NCBI GenBank assembly: GCA_028281535.1
Contig: JANQJS010000025.1
Location: forward strand, 1-64,000
Origin: Sedimentisphaerales bacterium
GTDB taxonomy: Bacteria; Planctomycetota; Phycisphaerae; Sedimentisphaerales; SM23-30
DNA: 64,000 bases
Direction: 5' to 3'
Part shown: piece after piece, positions 1 through 9,756 of the stretch
Layout of the letters: each line of letters starts with the position of its first letter
How positions within the stretch are numbered: the stretch's first letter is position 1
The notes under the pieces: model-generated
The model's database searches: none
Told to the model about the DNA's origin: nothing
Seen by the model: the letters and a program-made list of their open reading frames with translations, nothing else
Position numbers and translations under genes: made by a program

Positions 1-1
1 C

Positions 2-3000
2 GAAGGTAGTAATCCGGTTGAATATCAATTTGATGAAACGACCGCTGGTCCTGGTGCAACGGATAGTGGTTGGCAAACGTCAACAAGTTATACCGATACC
101 GGTTTGAGTGCTTCAACACAATATTGCTATCGTGTTCGCGCTCGTGATAGTTCGGGTAATCAAAACACCACCGGTTATTCAGGTGCTCAATGTGCCACCA
201 CGCAGCCAACACCGGATACCGATCCTCCGACACCGAATCCATTAACTTGGGAATCCGTGCCGAGTGCTGTTAATGATAGTGTTGTTGTAATGACGGCAAC
301 ATTGGCAACGGATCCGGCGGGTAATGTTGAATATCAATTTGATGAAACAACAGCTAATCCTGGTGCAACCGATTCTGGGTGGGTACCCAATCGCGAATAT
401 TATGATTACGAGTTACAGGCCTCAACGCAATATATCTATCGCGTGCGTGCCCGTGACTTTTTGGGTAATATCGGTGGCTGGTCGAGTTCTCAGTCTGTCA
501 TCACATCAGCAGACGATGGTTTTGTGAACGTGATGGTCGGACCGGGTACCGTTTTCTTCCCAGAGAATATTACGATTCCCGTTGGCTCAACGGTTCAATG
601 GACATTTGTGACAGACTCAGATCATAATGTCTGGTCCGGTGTCACCGGTGGCCATACGGTCTTTGACGGTGATCCGCCATGGGATGGCACACCTTCTGGT
701 GGTACGATGCTGTTCCAGTCAACGAATGATCCGTTGGTGACCAATCCTGCGGGTACTAACTATGCCGCAACGTTTGATCAGGCCTTCCTGGATGCCTCCA
801 CGGGTGACTTAGGTTTCGATGCTTATAATTATCACTGTCATATTCATGGTACAGGTCTGCATTCCGGTACGATTACCGTTACCGGTGGTACACCGCCGCC
901 ATCACCGAATCCGATGACGTTTGCGTCTGCTCCTGCAGCCACCAGTTGTAGCAGCATTACGATGACAGCCACAACAGCGACGTCAGCGAATACGCCTGTA
1001 GAATATCTCTTTACAGAAACGACCGGTGGTGCTGGTGCTACGGATAGTAACTGGCAGTTATCGACCACCTATGTGGATAACGGTTTAGCCGCAAGTACAC
1101 AGTATACCTATAACGTTCGTGCCCGTGATGCGACTGGAAATGCCGGTACAGCGTCCTCCAATGCTTCGGCAACGACACAAGCAGCCGGTGGTGGCAACTG
1201 GACCATCGTGGATAATACTGATAGCGGTATTGTATATGGCGGCGGCGGTTCATGGTCGAATCTGACCATTTATCCAAGCGCTATTAACGGTACCGTACAG
1301 TGGAACTCGGTTGTAGGTACTGGAACAGCTACCTATACCTTTAACGGTACCGGTATTCGTGTTTATCTATGGAGCTTTGACGAAGATCATAGCGTCAGTA
1401 TTTCGATTGATTCCGTCAATCAAGGTACTTTTAATGCCGGTGTAAATCTAGGATCGGTACAGGTATTTGAAACGACTTCTTTGAGCAGTGGTTCGCATAC
1501 GATTGTTGTTTCTTCTGTCTCCAATGAAGCACACTTTGATGCCTTTGAAGTTCAAGCTGGCGGCGGCAGCTGCGGTGCTGATGTCGATCCACCGACACCA
1601 GATCCGGCAACCTTTGCTTCTGCTCCTGCAGCAACGTCTAGCAGTGTGATTACAATGACGGCAACGACAGGTACTGATGCCAGTGGTCCGGTTGAATATC
1701 TCTTCGAAGAATCATCCGGTAATGCCGGTGGCACCAGCAGTAGTTGGCAGACGTCAGCCAGTTATTCTGATACCGGTCTATCGTCAGCAACGGAATATAC
1801 CTATAGTGTACAAATGCGTGACAGTATCGGTAATACGACTGCCGTATCAGCTCGTTTGTCGGCAACGACCACGGGCGGCGGCGATGTCACACCTCCGACA
1901 CCGAATCCTGCGACCTTTGCATCAGCTCCAAGTGCCGTTAGCGATACTGCGATTAGTATGACGGCCACCACGGCAAGCGATCCTAGTGGTCCGGTTGAAT
2001 ACAACTTTGATCATGTCAGTGGAACACCTGGTGGCACCGATAGCGGTTGGCAAACCTCAACCAGTTACACTGATCTTGGTTTGAGTGCGTCAACACAATA
2101 CTGTTATACCGTTCAGTCGCGTGATAGTGTTGGTAACACGGGTACCGCTTCCGCACAATCTTGTGCAACAACGCAAGCGGCTCCAGATACCACGCCACCG
2201 ACACCGAATCCAGCGACGTTTGCTTCGCCACCTTCGGCTAGCAGTGACACGGTGATTAATATGACCGCTACCACAGCAAGCGATCCGTCTGGTCCGGTTG
2301 AATATAATTTCAATCATGTGAGTGGAACACCTGGTGGTACCGATAGTGGTTGGCAAACGTCGACAAACTATACGGACTCAGGTTTGGCCGGTAGTACTCA
2401 ATATTGTTACACCGTTCAATCGCGTGACAGTGTTGGTAATACAGGAACGGCTTCGGCTCAATCTTGTGCAACGACACAAGCGACGCCGGATACCACACCC
2501 CCGACGCCAAATCCAGCAACTTTTGCATCAGCTCCGGCTTCAACTGGCACCAGTTCGATCAGCATGACGGCGACGACAGCAAGTGACCCATCTGGTCCGG
2601 TAGAATACTTCTTTACTGAAACCACAGCGAATCCGGGTGGTAGTAACAGTGTCTGGCAAACCTCGACCAGTTACACCGATACGTTGCTGACTCCAAATAC
2701 GCAGTATTGTTATACTGTAACCTCGCGTGATAGTGTCGGTAATACGGGCGCATCTTCCGCTCAATCCTGTGCAACAACCGATGCCTTACCTGATGTTGAT
2801 CCACCGACACCGAATCCGATGACCTTTGCCTCAGTGCCGTCTGCGACCAGTAGCAGTTCGATCAGTATGACGGCCACCACGGCGTCTGATCCATCCGGTC
2901 CGGTGGAATACTTCTTTGATGAAACGTCACTCAATCCGGGCGGTAGTGATAGCGCATGGCAAACATCCACGAGTTACACCGATGGTGGTTTGAATCCATC

Positions 3001-4855
3001 GACGCAGTATACTTATACGGTCGCCGCACGTGACAGTGTGGGTAACACAACCGCAGCATCTGCAGCGGCATCTGCAACGACCCAGGATCCGCCAAGTGAT
3101 GTGACGCTACTGACCGGTTGGGTCACTGGCACCACACATGCGGATCCGGCAGGTACGGATCGTGCGTTGGTCTTTACTGTGCATGCCGAAGATGATAACA
3201 CCAACATGAATGCCTCGGTCACCTATGGCGGTCAAGCGATGACCAAAGTGGTTGAACAAAATGTCGGTACAGGCTTCCGTGCTTATACCGCTGCATTTAT
3301 TCTCAATGATGCTGGTATTGCTGCAGCGACTAGCAGTACGTTTAATGTTACCTGGGCGCAAACACCGTCACGTACGCCTGGTTTTGCCAGTGTCTTCCTG
3401 GCCGGTGTCGATCAGGCATCCTTAACGGGTGCGAGCAGCGGTAACGGTAATACGTCAACCGCCACTATTTCTTCGGCTGCGTTGACAACGGACAGTGGTG
3501 ATTTGGTGATTGTTTCTGGTACGTGTGGTAACACAGGCACCTACACCGTGAATAATGGTTTTACAGAAGGAACCGAAGTGACGGTTGTATCTGGTGATGG
3601 TGTGGCGGGTCATAAACTTGCAACTGGCGCCAATGAAACGCCAAGCCTTACTCATAGCAATGCCAATCGACAAGTGGTTATTGGTTTTGTTGTTAATGCT
3701 GGTGGTGGCGGTGGTGGCCCAGACACAACGCCTCCAACGCCGAATCCTGCTACGTTTGCTTCCGCTCCTTCAGCCAGCAGCGACACTGTGATTAGCATGA
3801 CGGCAACGACTGCGAGTGATCCCTCAGGTCCGGTTGAGTATTTCTTCAATCACACCAGTGGTACACCGGGCGGTACCGATAGTAGTTGGCAGACGTCGAC
3901 CAGTTATACCGATAGCGGGTTGGCAGCTAGTACGCAATATTGCTACACGGTGCAATCACGTGACAGTGTTGGTAATACCGGCACAGCTTCGGGCGCCTCT
4001 TGTGCAACCACACAAGCGGCTCCGGATACCACACCACCAACGCCGAACCCGGCAACGTTCGCTTCGGCGCCAAGTGCTGATAGTGCTAGTGCAATTAGCA
4101 TGACAGCAACGACGGCAAGCGATCCATCTGGTCCAGTTGAATACAACTTTGATAATACGAGTGGTACACCTGGCGGTACGGATAGTGGTTGGCAAACGTC
4201 AACCAGTTATACCGATGTTGGTTTGGCTGCTTCGACGCAATACTGCTACACCGTTCAATCACGTGACAGTGTTGGTAACACAGGAGCGGCTTCGGCTGCA
4301 GCTTGTGCGACCACGCAAAGTGGTGGCGGTGGATGTGGTAGTGGTCAACCTTACACCAATTTCGTTGGTGCAGGGCAAAACCAGGATGTTGTTGCGACCG
4401 CAAGTAGTGCCGATGAAACAGCGACGGCAGCCAAAACGGTTGATGGTTCTGGTTTATCCGGTGGTGCACATGACGGCGTTTGGAATAACGCATTGCAAGC
4501 ACCGAGTGCTTCGGCGAATCCAAATCCGGCACGTGGCAATAGCTTCTGGGTTCAATATGACTTAGGTCACCTCTATTCATTAGGTGCTATGCAAGTCTGG
4601 AATCATAATGAATCTGGTTTTACCAACCGTGGTTTCAACAGTGTTTCCATTGATTACTCACAAGATGGTATCAACTGGACGGCTTTAGGAAACTTTACTT
4701 TCCCACAAGCGCCGGGTACCGGTGGTTACACAGGCTTTGCTGGACCTGATTTCGGTGGCGTGTGTGCACGCTATGTGATTATCACCAGCAACACGAACCA
4801 TGGCGGCAGTTTCTCTCATAGTTTAGCAGAAGTGCAGTTTAACCTGGTTCCTTAA
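2..4855 (+). CDS. Large secreted fibronectin-III-like repeat protein with cupredoxin and discoidin domains (5' end outside window)
   Basis: The frame is open from base 2, and its first codons already match the repeat, so the start lies upstream. One partial and nine complete FnIII-like units of about 101 residues are visible, each opening near 'PPTPNPATFASAP' and closing near 'SRDSVGNTG'. Other domains sit between units: a cupredoxin-like domain (nt 512-890), a lectin-like beta-sandwich (about 1195-1560), an unassigned beta-rich domain (about 3090-3700) and a C-terminal F5/8 type C (discoidin) domain (about 4330-4850). This is the architecture of a secreted or cell-surface adhesin or matrix protein that binds glycans. 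No sorting signal or membrane anchor is seen at the C-terminus. The lectin-like assignment is weak; the repeats and the discoidin domain are firm. Confidence 0.85.
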   Translation, partial: EGSNPVEYQFDETTAGPGATDSGWQTSTSYTDTGLSASTQYCYRVRARDSSGNQNTTGYSGAQCATTQPTPDTDPPTPNPLTWESVPSAVNDSVVVMTATLATDPAGNVEYQFDETTANPGATDSGWVPNREYYDYELQASTQYIYRVRARDFLGNIGGWSSSQSVITSADDGFVNVMVGPGTVFFPENITIPVGSTVQWTFVTDSDHNVWSGVTGGHTVFDGDPPWDGTPSGGTMLFQSTNDPLVTNPAGTNYAATFDQAFLDASTGDLGFDAYNYHCHIHGTGLHSGTITVTGGTPPPSPNPMTFASAPAATSCSSITMTATTATSANTPVEYLFTETTGGAGATDSNWQLSTTYVDNGLAASTQYTYNVRARDATGNAGTASSNASATTQAAGGGNWTIVDNTDSGIVYGGGGSWSNLTIYPSAINGTVQWNSVVGTGTATYTFNGTGIRVYLWSFDEDHSVSISIDSVNQGTFNAGVNLGSVQVFETTSLSSGSHTIVVSSVSNEAHFDAFEVQAGGGSCGADVDPPTPDPATFASAPAATSSSVITMTATTGTDASGPVEYLFEESSGNAGGTSSSWQTSASYSDTGLSSATEYTYSVQMRDSIGNTTAVSARLSATTTGGGDVTPPTPNPATFASAPSAVSDTAISMTATTASDPSGPVEYNFDHVSGTPGGTDSGWQTSTSYTDLGLSASTQYCYTVQSRDSVGNTGTASAQSCATTQAAPDTTPPTPNPATFASPPSASSDTVINMTATTASDPSGPVEYNFNHVSGTPGGTDSGWQTSTNYTDSGLAGSTQYCYTVQSRDSVGNTGTASAQSCATTQATPDTTPPTPNPATFASAPASTGTSSISMTATTASDPSGPVEYFFTETTANPGGSNSVWQTSTSYTDTLLTPNTQYCYTVTSRDSVGNTGASSAQSCATTDALPDVDPPTPNPMTFASVPSATSSSSISMTATTASDPSGPVEYFFDETSLNPGGSDSAWQTSTSYTDGGLNPSTQYTYTVAARDSVGNTTAASAAASATTQDPPSDVTLLTGWVTGTTHADPAGTDRALVFTVHAEDDNTNMNASVTYGGQAMTKVVEQNVGTGFRAYTAAFILNDAGIAAATSSTFNVTWAQTPSRTPGFASVFLAGVDQASLTGASSGNGNTSTATISSAALTTDSGDLVIVSGTCGNTGTYTVNNGFTEGTEVTVVSGDGVAGHKLATGANETPSLTHSNANRQVVIGFVVNAGGGGGGPDTTPPTPNPATFASAPSASSDTVISMTATTASDPSGPVEYFFNHTSGTPGGTDSSWQTSTSYTDSGLAASTQYCYTVQSRDSVGNTGTASGASCATTQAAPDTTPPTPNPATFASAPSADSASAISMTATTASDPSGPVEYNFDNTSGTPGGTDSGWQTSTSYTDVGLAASTQYCYTVQSRDSVGNTGAASAAACATTQSGGGGCGSGQPYTNFVGAGQNQDVVATASSADETATAAKTVDGSGLSGGAHDGVWNNALQAPSASANPNPARGNSFWVQYDLGHLYSLGAMQVWNHNESGFTNRGFNSVSIDYSQDGINWTALGNFTFPQAPGTGGYTGFAGPDFGGVCARYVIITSNTNHGGSFSHSLAEVQFNLVP
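1580..4327 (+). repeat. Tandem 303-bp coding repeats (FnIII-like units)
   Basis: Units begin at 1580, 1883, 2186, 2489 and 2792, exactly 303 bp apart. Two more begin at 3722 and 4025, after an inserted non-repeat domain at about 3090-3720. The translated units are very alike and the DNA is similar but not identical. The constant length suggests recent duplication or gene conversion. More diverged units lie upstream at about 205, 895 and at the window edge. Confidence 0.85.
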
Positions 4856-4876
4856 TTTTATGTCCACTTCCTTGTT

Positions 4877-4910
4877 TAAGCAGGGCTCTATTCATTTAGG
4901 GCTCTGCTTA
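4877..4910 (+). terminator. Hairpin after the repeat protein
   Basis: 4877-4888 pairs with 4899-4910 (12 bp including two G-T pairs, loop of 10). It begins 22 bp after the stop codon. No T tract follows, so it may be an mRNA 3'-end stabiliser instead of the terminator itself. Confidence 0.45.
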
Positions 4911-4960
4911 ACAACTAAACGATATACGTTGTATCTAAACTTAGATACTCTATTCCTTTT

Positions 4961-4991
4961 GCGTGGCATTCACCAATGCCACGCTTTTTTT
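4961..4991 (+). terminator. Rho-independent terminator
   Basis: A perfect 10-bp stem, 4961-4970 with 4975-4984, has the loop CACC and is followed at once by seven T residues (4985-4991). It ends the transcript of the repeat protein. The rest of the gap to the next gene (4992-5246) is AT-rich and I see nothing else in it. Confidence 0.9.
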
Positions 4992-5246
4992 ATAGCATGA
5001 CGTTGTTGTCTGTTGATTTTTGCACACACGGTCGATTGGCAATGAATGCCCAAATAAATAATTGTTTGTTTCATTTTTACAATGAAAACAATCTATCTCT
5101 GTTTTTTACCAATCAAATTTTGACACGCAACTCTTGAAATCGCCATTCATTAACCTTAGAATAGTTTTCATGGCACACGGTTTTTCTTGTTTTAAAGTAT
5201 AAGAAGGCAAATTTATTATATAGTCGAATGATGAAATTTAAAGGAC

Positions 5247-6668
5247 GTGCTCATCTACCCCTATACGACACAACATAGATTATTTCGTTTTCTTTTGATG
5301 ATTATTGCTTTGAAAGGATTGCCCGGATGCAGTCATTCTGAACAAGCAACCGAATACTGGATGCCTATCAATGCAGAAAATATTGATTCTCGAATCGAAG
5401 GTGTCTGGGAGAATATCGATCTGGGACATGTGATCCAGTTTGATCCCAATGGTTACACTGTTATTCATCATTTGGATGATTACTGCGTATCTGATCCGGG
5501 GGTTGTACCTTCTTATGCATTGTTTGCATTTGGTGCCGAACCTGATGAACTTTTGTTGCAGTATTTCGATTATCGAGACAACAGTATGTTACTGCAGAAA
5601 CCGCTGGCGTTTCGCCGTGTCTCGGAGATACCATTGTGTATAACGTCCTTGCCGAAATTCGAAAGGGTTTCGCCATCACAAATTTTTGATCTTCTTTGGC
5701 GATCTTTTGATCGATACTATGCGTTTTTTAATGAACGTCAAATTGATTGGAATGCTTTGCGAGAGGAGTACAGACCCAAGGCAAGCAAATCAAAAAACGA
5801 AGATGAATTGTTTGTGATATTGTCCAAAATGTTGAGTTCTCTAGAAGATAGTCATGTCAATCTGTATCTTAAAGACCGTTCGTTTAATGCTGGTGGTGGA
5901 CAATTACGGGCCAGGCTGGGCGATATCTGGGAAAATGGTCATTTTAAGATTTCCGAAAGGGAGTTTGTATCCGATTGGCATCGTAGAGTCAATGAATCAG
6001 TCTATGACGTTCTCGATCCTGGTTCGCTGAAGTCCGGCGCTGCCGGAGCATTGGAATGGGGGACAATCGGGAAAACGGTTGGTTACTTGCGTATAAATCG
6101 ATTTGGAGGATTCACGCAGAAGTCCGTGTCTCGTCCTAAACAATATGTTGTCTTGCAGCAGGCGCTTGATGAGATGATCAGAGATTTGGCAGATACGAAG
6201 CGAGTGGTCGTTGATGTCTCCTTGAATGGTGGCGGTTCTGACGCGGCTGCGTTGTTGGTTGCTTCTCGCTTTACCGATACGCCACGGAGAGTCGTTGGTT
6301 ACCAGGTTCCCGGCGGCCCTGTACAATGGCTTCATATTTCACCAGCCAAATCAGTCTATCCAGGAGCGATTTATCTGCTTACCAGTGAGGTTACAGCAAG
6401 CGCTGCCGAGAGTTTCGTACTTATGATGAGAGCTTTCCCACGCATTACGCATGTTGGTCAGAGCACGCGCGGGGGATTGTCTTCTTTGTTACCTAAGCCC
6501 TTACCGAACGATTTTCTTGTCACAATCGCTTATCAAAAGGTTTTGGACGCAGAAGGTAGGCTTTATGAGGTGGTAGGGATTCCTCCACAACGTCCGATTG
6601 AATTATTTCCTTCAGACAATCTCTATCTAAAATTTGGCGAGGTGCTTAGGCAACTTGCTGCGGAGTAG
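5247..6668 (+). CDS. S41-family (C-terminal processing type) peptidase-like lipoprotein
   Basis: This 473-residue protein has a short N-terminal hydrophobic stretch ending in the lipobox-like 'LPGC', so it is probably a lipoprotein. The C-terminal half has the S41 fold signature: 'VVVDVSLNGGG' followed by 'TASAAESF', where Ser385 is the expected nucleophile. No PDZ domain is recognisable. The 120 residues after the signal are not assigned. GTG at 5247 is the only usable upstream start, because an in-frame TGA lies at 5232; AAGGA sits very close before it. The stop codon abuts the stop of the convergent gene at 6669. Function as a peptidase is inferred; substrates are unknown. Confidence 0.75.
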   Translation: MLIYPYTTQHRLFRFLLMIIALKGLPGCSHSEQATEYWMPINAENIDSRIEGVWENIDLGHVIQFDPNGYTVIHHLDDYCVSDPGVVPSYALFAFGAEPDELLLQYFDYRDNSMLLQKPLAFRRVSEIPLCITSLPKFERVSPSQIFDLLWRSFDRYYAFFNERQIDWNALREEYRPKASKSKNEDELFVILSKMLSSLEDSHVNLYLKDRSFNAGGGQLRARLGDIWENGHFKISEREFVSDWHRRVNESVYDVLDPGSLKSGAAGALEWGTIGKTVGYLRINRFGGFTQKSVSRPKQYVVLQQALDEMIRDLADTKRVVVDVSLNGGGSDAAALLVASRFTDTPRRVVGYQVPGGPVQWLHISPAKSVYPGAIYLLTSEVTASAAESFVLMMRAFPRITHVGQSTRGGLSSLLPKPLPNDFLVTIAYQKVLDAEGRLYEVVGIPPQRPIELFPSDNLYLKFGEVLRQLAAE

Positions 6669-7463
6669 TTAAAGCTCCTTGATTCGAATATTGCGATAAA
6701 ATACTTGCTGTGGTCCTCCCCAGTAAACCTGCAAACCAATTTTGCCTTCCCGTGGGCCGGTAGGATCATTGTCAACATAGTCGATAACCTGATAACCATT
6801 GATCCAATGCTGCAAACGGTTTCCCTCAGCGCGAATCACAAAATGATTCCAGCCCTCATAATTAATCACGTCATCCATACGACTTTGATCGCCCACGACA
6901 CGTAAGTCGCGTCGATAGGAATCATGCAGTGTTCCCCAGTAATTCAGCAGGGGCTCTTTCGGATCATCTTCGTAAAATAAATCGCTTTCATATCCAGTGC
7001 ACAGTAGTAGCCCGGAATCATTTTTACTCACCAGTTCGACTTCTACGAATTCAGACCTATCCTGTTCCTCTTCGTCATGGCCTTCTTCGTCTGGCTCTTC
7101 TTCCATTTCCTCTTCCTCGATCTCTTCTTCTTCGTCTGGCATATCATAGGGGCGACAGCGATACCAGATACCGGAATTTTTATTGCTGCCCCCAAGCAGT
7201 TTTACTTCAACATGCAGCTCGAAATTTCTGTAGGTTTTTTCTGAATAAAGCCAGCTGGGAGCGGAATATAATGTCTTCAAATCCCCGGCAACCAGGCAGC
7301 CATTTTCAATACGCCAAATATTAAATTCATCATACCAACCGGACTTATCTTTACCGTTAAATAAAATGGTAAAACCATCATCATCCATGGTGGGGGCAGA
7401 CTGACACCCAATCGAAAAAACCGATAGAATTGACAGGCACAGAATTAATTTAAAATAACGCAT
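6669..7463 (-). CDS. DUF1080 family (3-keto-disaccharide hydrolase-like) lipoprotein with acidic insert
   Basis: This 264-residue protein starts with a signal peptide and lipobox 'FSIGC' (Cys20). 'FTILFNGKDKSGWYDE' and the C-terminal 'GKIGLQVYWGG..VFYRNIRIKEL' are hallmarks of DUF1080, a concanavalin-like jelly-roll family abundant in Planctomycetota and linked to sugar breakdown outside the cytoplasm. Residues 108-138 are almost all Glu and Asp, in a loop that is short in ordinary members. GGAG lies 5 nt before the ATG. It is a single-gene unit, convergent with the S41 gene. The exact substrate cannot be read from the sequence. Confidence 0.85.
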   Translation of the reverse strand: MRYFKLILCLSILSVFSIGCQSAPTMDDDGFTILFNGKDKSGWYDEFNIWRIENGCLVAGDLKTLYSAPSWLYSEKTYRNFELHVEVKLLGGSNKNSGIWYRCRPYDMPDEEEEIEEEEMEEEPDEEGHDEEEQDRSEFVEVELVSKNDSGLLLCTGYESDLFYEDDPKEPLLNYWGTLHDSYRRDLRVVGDQSRMDDVINYEGWNHFVIRAEGNRLQHWINGYQVIDYVDNDPTGPREGKIGLQVYWGGPQQVFYRNIRIKEL

Positions 7464-7580
7464 ACATACTCCACTTTCTTTTACATTGTTTTTTTATAAC
7501 CAAACAGACTAAAGTTCTTTAGTACAAATATTCTTAAAATAAATTTTCATTTTCGCTCCGTCACGTAACATCTTAAGAAT

Positions 7581-9266
7581 TTATATGTTGTTTTGTAAAG
7601 GAATGAGTGAAAAAATACCTTGTTCTGATTGAGTTATGAGAATAAAATCGTCTGGGTTTCCCTCTATTAATTTCCCAGAATTATTAAATAAAGCAAATTG
7701 ATTATTGACCAGTGGTACTAAAAATAAATCTTCTCCTTTTATTCTTATTGGCACACCTTTAACACCATAATCATAAGGTTCTTTCTCTTTAAATATCGGT
7801 TGCCCTTTTTTCCACTGGATTTCCGAAACACGATCAATATCTGTTTTGTATGTCTTTATTTTCTTGCCTGTATTATCCCAAACAATCACGGGGGATCGAT
7901 AACCGCCTGTTGCCAGATAGCGATCATCTGGACTCCATGCAACTGAATAAACGCCGCTTGAATTATGTCCATTAAGTAAAGTCAGTTTTTTCAAACGATC
8001 ACTATTTACTGTCCAAATAGATGCCAAACCATCATTACTCGCTATTGCCACATAGTTTCCGTTGGGGCTCCAGGCTATATCATTTATACTTCTATCATGT
8101 GCTTGATATGACAAAGATTTTGTATGATCAAAATCATACAATCGGATTTGGCCATTAGAAAATCCCAATAGCATCCGGGATTCTTTTGCATAATAATCAG
8201 TAGAGATCAATGCACTTGAATGTGCTTTTAGAACAGCTCGTTTTTTACCCGAAATATCCCAAACAATCATTTGTCCATCATTATCACCTGTGACAATATT
8301 GTTCCCATCCGGACTCCAATCGAGAGACCAAATCGGTCCACCGTGATGATCAAAAACTTCTACAGGTGAGCCCTCAAGATTCCAAAGGCGAACCGTTTCG
8401 CCGCCGGTAGCCAATAATTGTCCTTCCGGATGCCATGCAAGTGCTCTGATTTCTTTTTGATGACCTTTTAAAACCTTCAGGACACGTCCCTCTTTAGACC
8501 ATATTTTTACATTGTGTTCAGGATCATGGTTATTCCCATAATCACCCGTGGCAAACTTTTTTCCAGAAGGATGCCAATCGATAGACAGTACCGCTTTTTT
8601 GCCTAAATCACCATTTGCATAAATTTTTGAATCATTTCCTTTGATCGAATATAGACGTATCGTATTATCCCAACATGATGAAATGATGGTATCATCGTCG
8701 TACCAATCAATCCCGACACAACCAAAGTTAGCTCCATCAAGGCTTTTGACAATCCCACCTTCTTTGTTCCAAATAATGATTTTTCCGTCGTGACTGGTAG
8801 AAGCTAGACGATGCCCGCTAGGACTCCATCTTACTGACCGAACTTGCTGTTGATGTTTTCCGATAGATAATATAGAGCCAGCTTCATAATCCCACACAAT
8901 AACTCTTGGATCCTGCCATGAACCTGAAGCCGCAATCATTTGACTATCCGGACTCCAATGAATACCATTGATATCCCCCTTGAGTTCCGGAAGAATTTTT
9001 AATAGACGAAGTGATTGGCTATCATAAACTCGAATGTGTCCTGCTCTACTGCCTACTGCAATATACTTTCCGTTCGGGCTCCAATCCAATGCCCAGATTA
9101 TTCCAGCACGTGGTAATTTTGTTTCAATCTGAATTGTCTGGTTATTTTTTCCTTGTATAGGAAAAGGCATTATCCCGCTAAAGTTTGTTTCAGAATATAA
9201 TGTTGAATGTAACAGTAAAACTAGGGTCGCACAAACTGCTCGTGAGATTAAATTGTCAATTGGCAT
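7581..9266 (-). CDS. Exported WD40-repeat protein
   Basis: This 561-residue protein has an N-terminal hydrophobic segment ending near 'LYSE' that looks like a Sec signal peptide. Ten or more WD40 blades follow, each with 'DWSPDG' or 'AWSPNG' turns and closing with 'VWD', 'IWN' or 'RLW'. Two domain-length propellers would fit the count. The last 90 residues leave the repeat pattern. No catalytic domain is attached, so it is probably a binding scaffold in the periplasm. The start at 9266 has only a weak purine run upstream. It is transcribed alone. Confidence 0.85.
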   Translation of the reverse strand: MPIDNLISRAVCATLVLLLHSTLYSETNFSGIMPFPIQGKNNQTIQIETKLPRAGIIWALDWSPNGKYIAVGSRAGHIRVYDSQSLRLLKILPELKGDINGIHWSPDSQMIAASGSWQDPRVIVWDYEAGSILSIGKHQQQVRSVRWSPSGHRLASTSHDGKIIIWNKEGGIVKSLDGANFGCVGIDWYDDDTIISSCWDNTIRLYSIKGNDSKIYANGDLGKKAVLSIDWHPSGKKFATGDYGNNHDPEHNVKIWSKEGRVLKVLKGHQKEIRALAWHPEGQLLATGGETVRLWNLEGSPVEVFDHHGGPIWSLDWSPDGNNIVTGDNDGQMIVWDISGKKRAVLKAHSSALISTDYYAKESRMLLGFSNGQIRLYDFDHTKSLSYQAHDRSINDIAWSPNGNYVAIASNDGLASIWTVNSDRLKKLTLLNGHNSSGVYSVAWSPDDRYLATGGYRSPVIVWDNTGKKIKTYKTDIDRVSEIQWKKGQPIFKEKEPYDYGVKGVPIRIKGEDLFLVPLVNNQFALFNNSGKLIEGNPDDFILITQSEQGIFSLIPLQNNI

Positions 9267-9645
9267 GTAGTATGTCTCTCGTAGTGTTCAAAAAATTGCG
9301 GAGCTTGAAATAATAGGTGAAATTTAATTGAAATCTATTAAATTGTCAATTTCTTCTGATTCACAATTTAATCGAGACTTCAAAATTCATCTCTTATAGT
9401 TAGTAAATTTTCTAATCCGCTTTTTTGTTTTACGGAAAGACAAGTAATAAAATTGACCCAGGTGGAGTTTCGGGATTGGTTTAATTTACATATTCAAATT
9501 TCGCTACAAGTTAATTTTTGGGTTTTAAGCCTTTCAAATGCTTAAAATTTGGGATATATTTTGTATTATAGGTGTCGTCAAGGGTGTAGTATTGGTTTTT
9601 ATTATTGTCCTTGATAAATTATAACTTTTTGGAAATAAATATCTT
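9267..9645. other. Intergenic region between WD40 gene and tRNA-Ser
   Basis: This is 379 bp of AT-rich DNA with no ORF or stable hairpin that I can support. It must hold the promoter of the WD40 gene (minus strand) and that of the tRNA (plus strand). Confidence 0.6.
9611..9640 (+). promoter_or_regulatory. Putative promoter of tRNA-Ser
   Basis: TTGATA (9611-9616) and ATAAAT (9635-9640) are 18 bp apart, and the second box ends 5 bp before the mature tRNA 5' end. The boxes are near sigma-70 consensus, but the region is AT-rich, so chance matches are likely. Confidence 0.35.
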
Positions 9646-9732
9646 GGAGAGTTGTCCGAGCGGCTGAAGGAGCTGGTTTCGAAAACCAGTGTGCGTTTAT
9701 TCGTACCGCGGGTTCGAATCCCGCACTCTCCG
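9646..9732 (+). tRNA. tRNA-Ser (anticodon CGA)
   Basis: The acceptor stem GGAGAGT (9646-9652) pairs with ACTCTCC (9725-9731), with discriminator G at 9732. The anticodon stem CTGGT/ACCAG frames the loop TTCGAAA, giving anticodon CGA at 9680-9682, which reads UCG. A long variable arm (GTGCG/CGTAC) identifies a class II serine tRNA, and GGTTCGAATCC forms the T arm. CCA is not encoded. It lies alone between two minus-strand genes. Confidence 0.95.
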
Positions 9733-9756
9733 TTTCATTTCTGGGAATTTAACAAA

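Noticed and set aside
844-4580. Numerous long minus-strand and shifted ORFs across the repeat protein
   Set aside because: They repeat with the same period as the FnIII units, lack ribosome binding sites and have low-complexity composition; shadows of the real frame.
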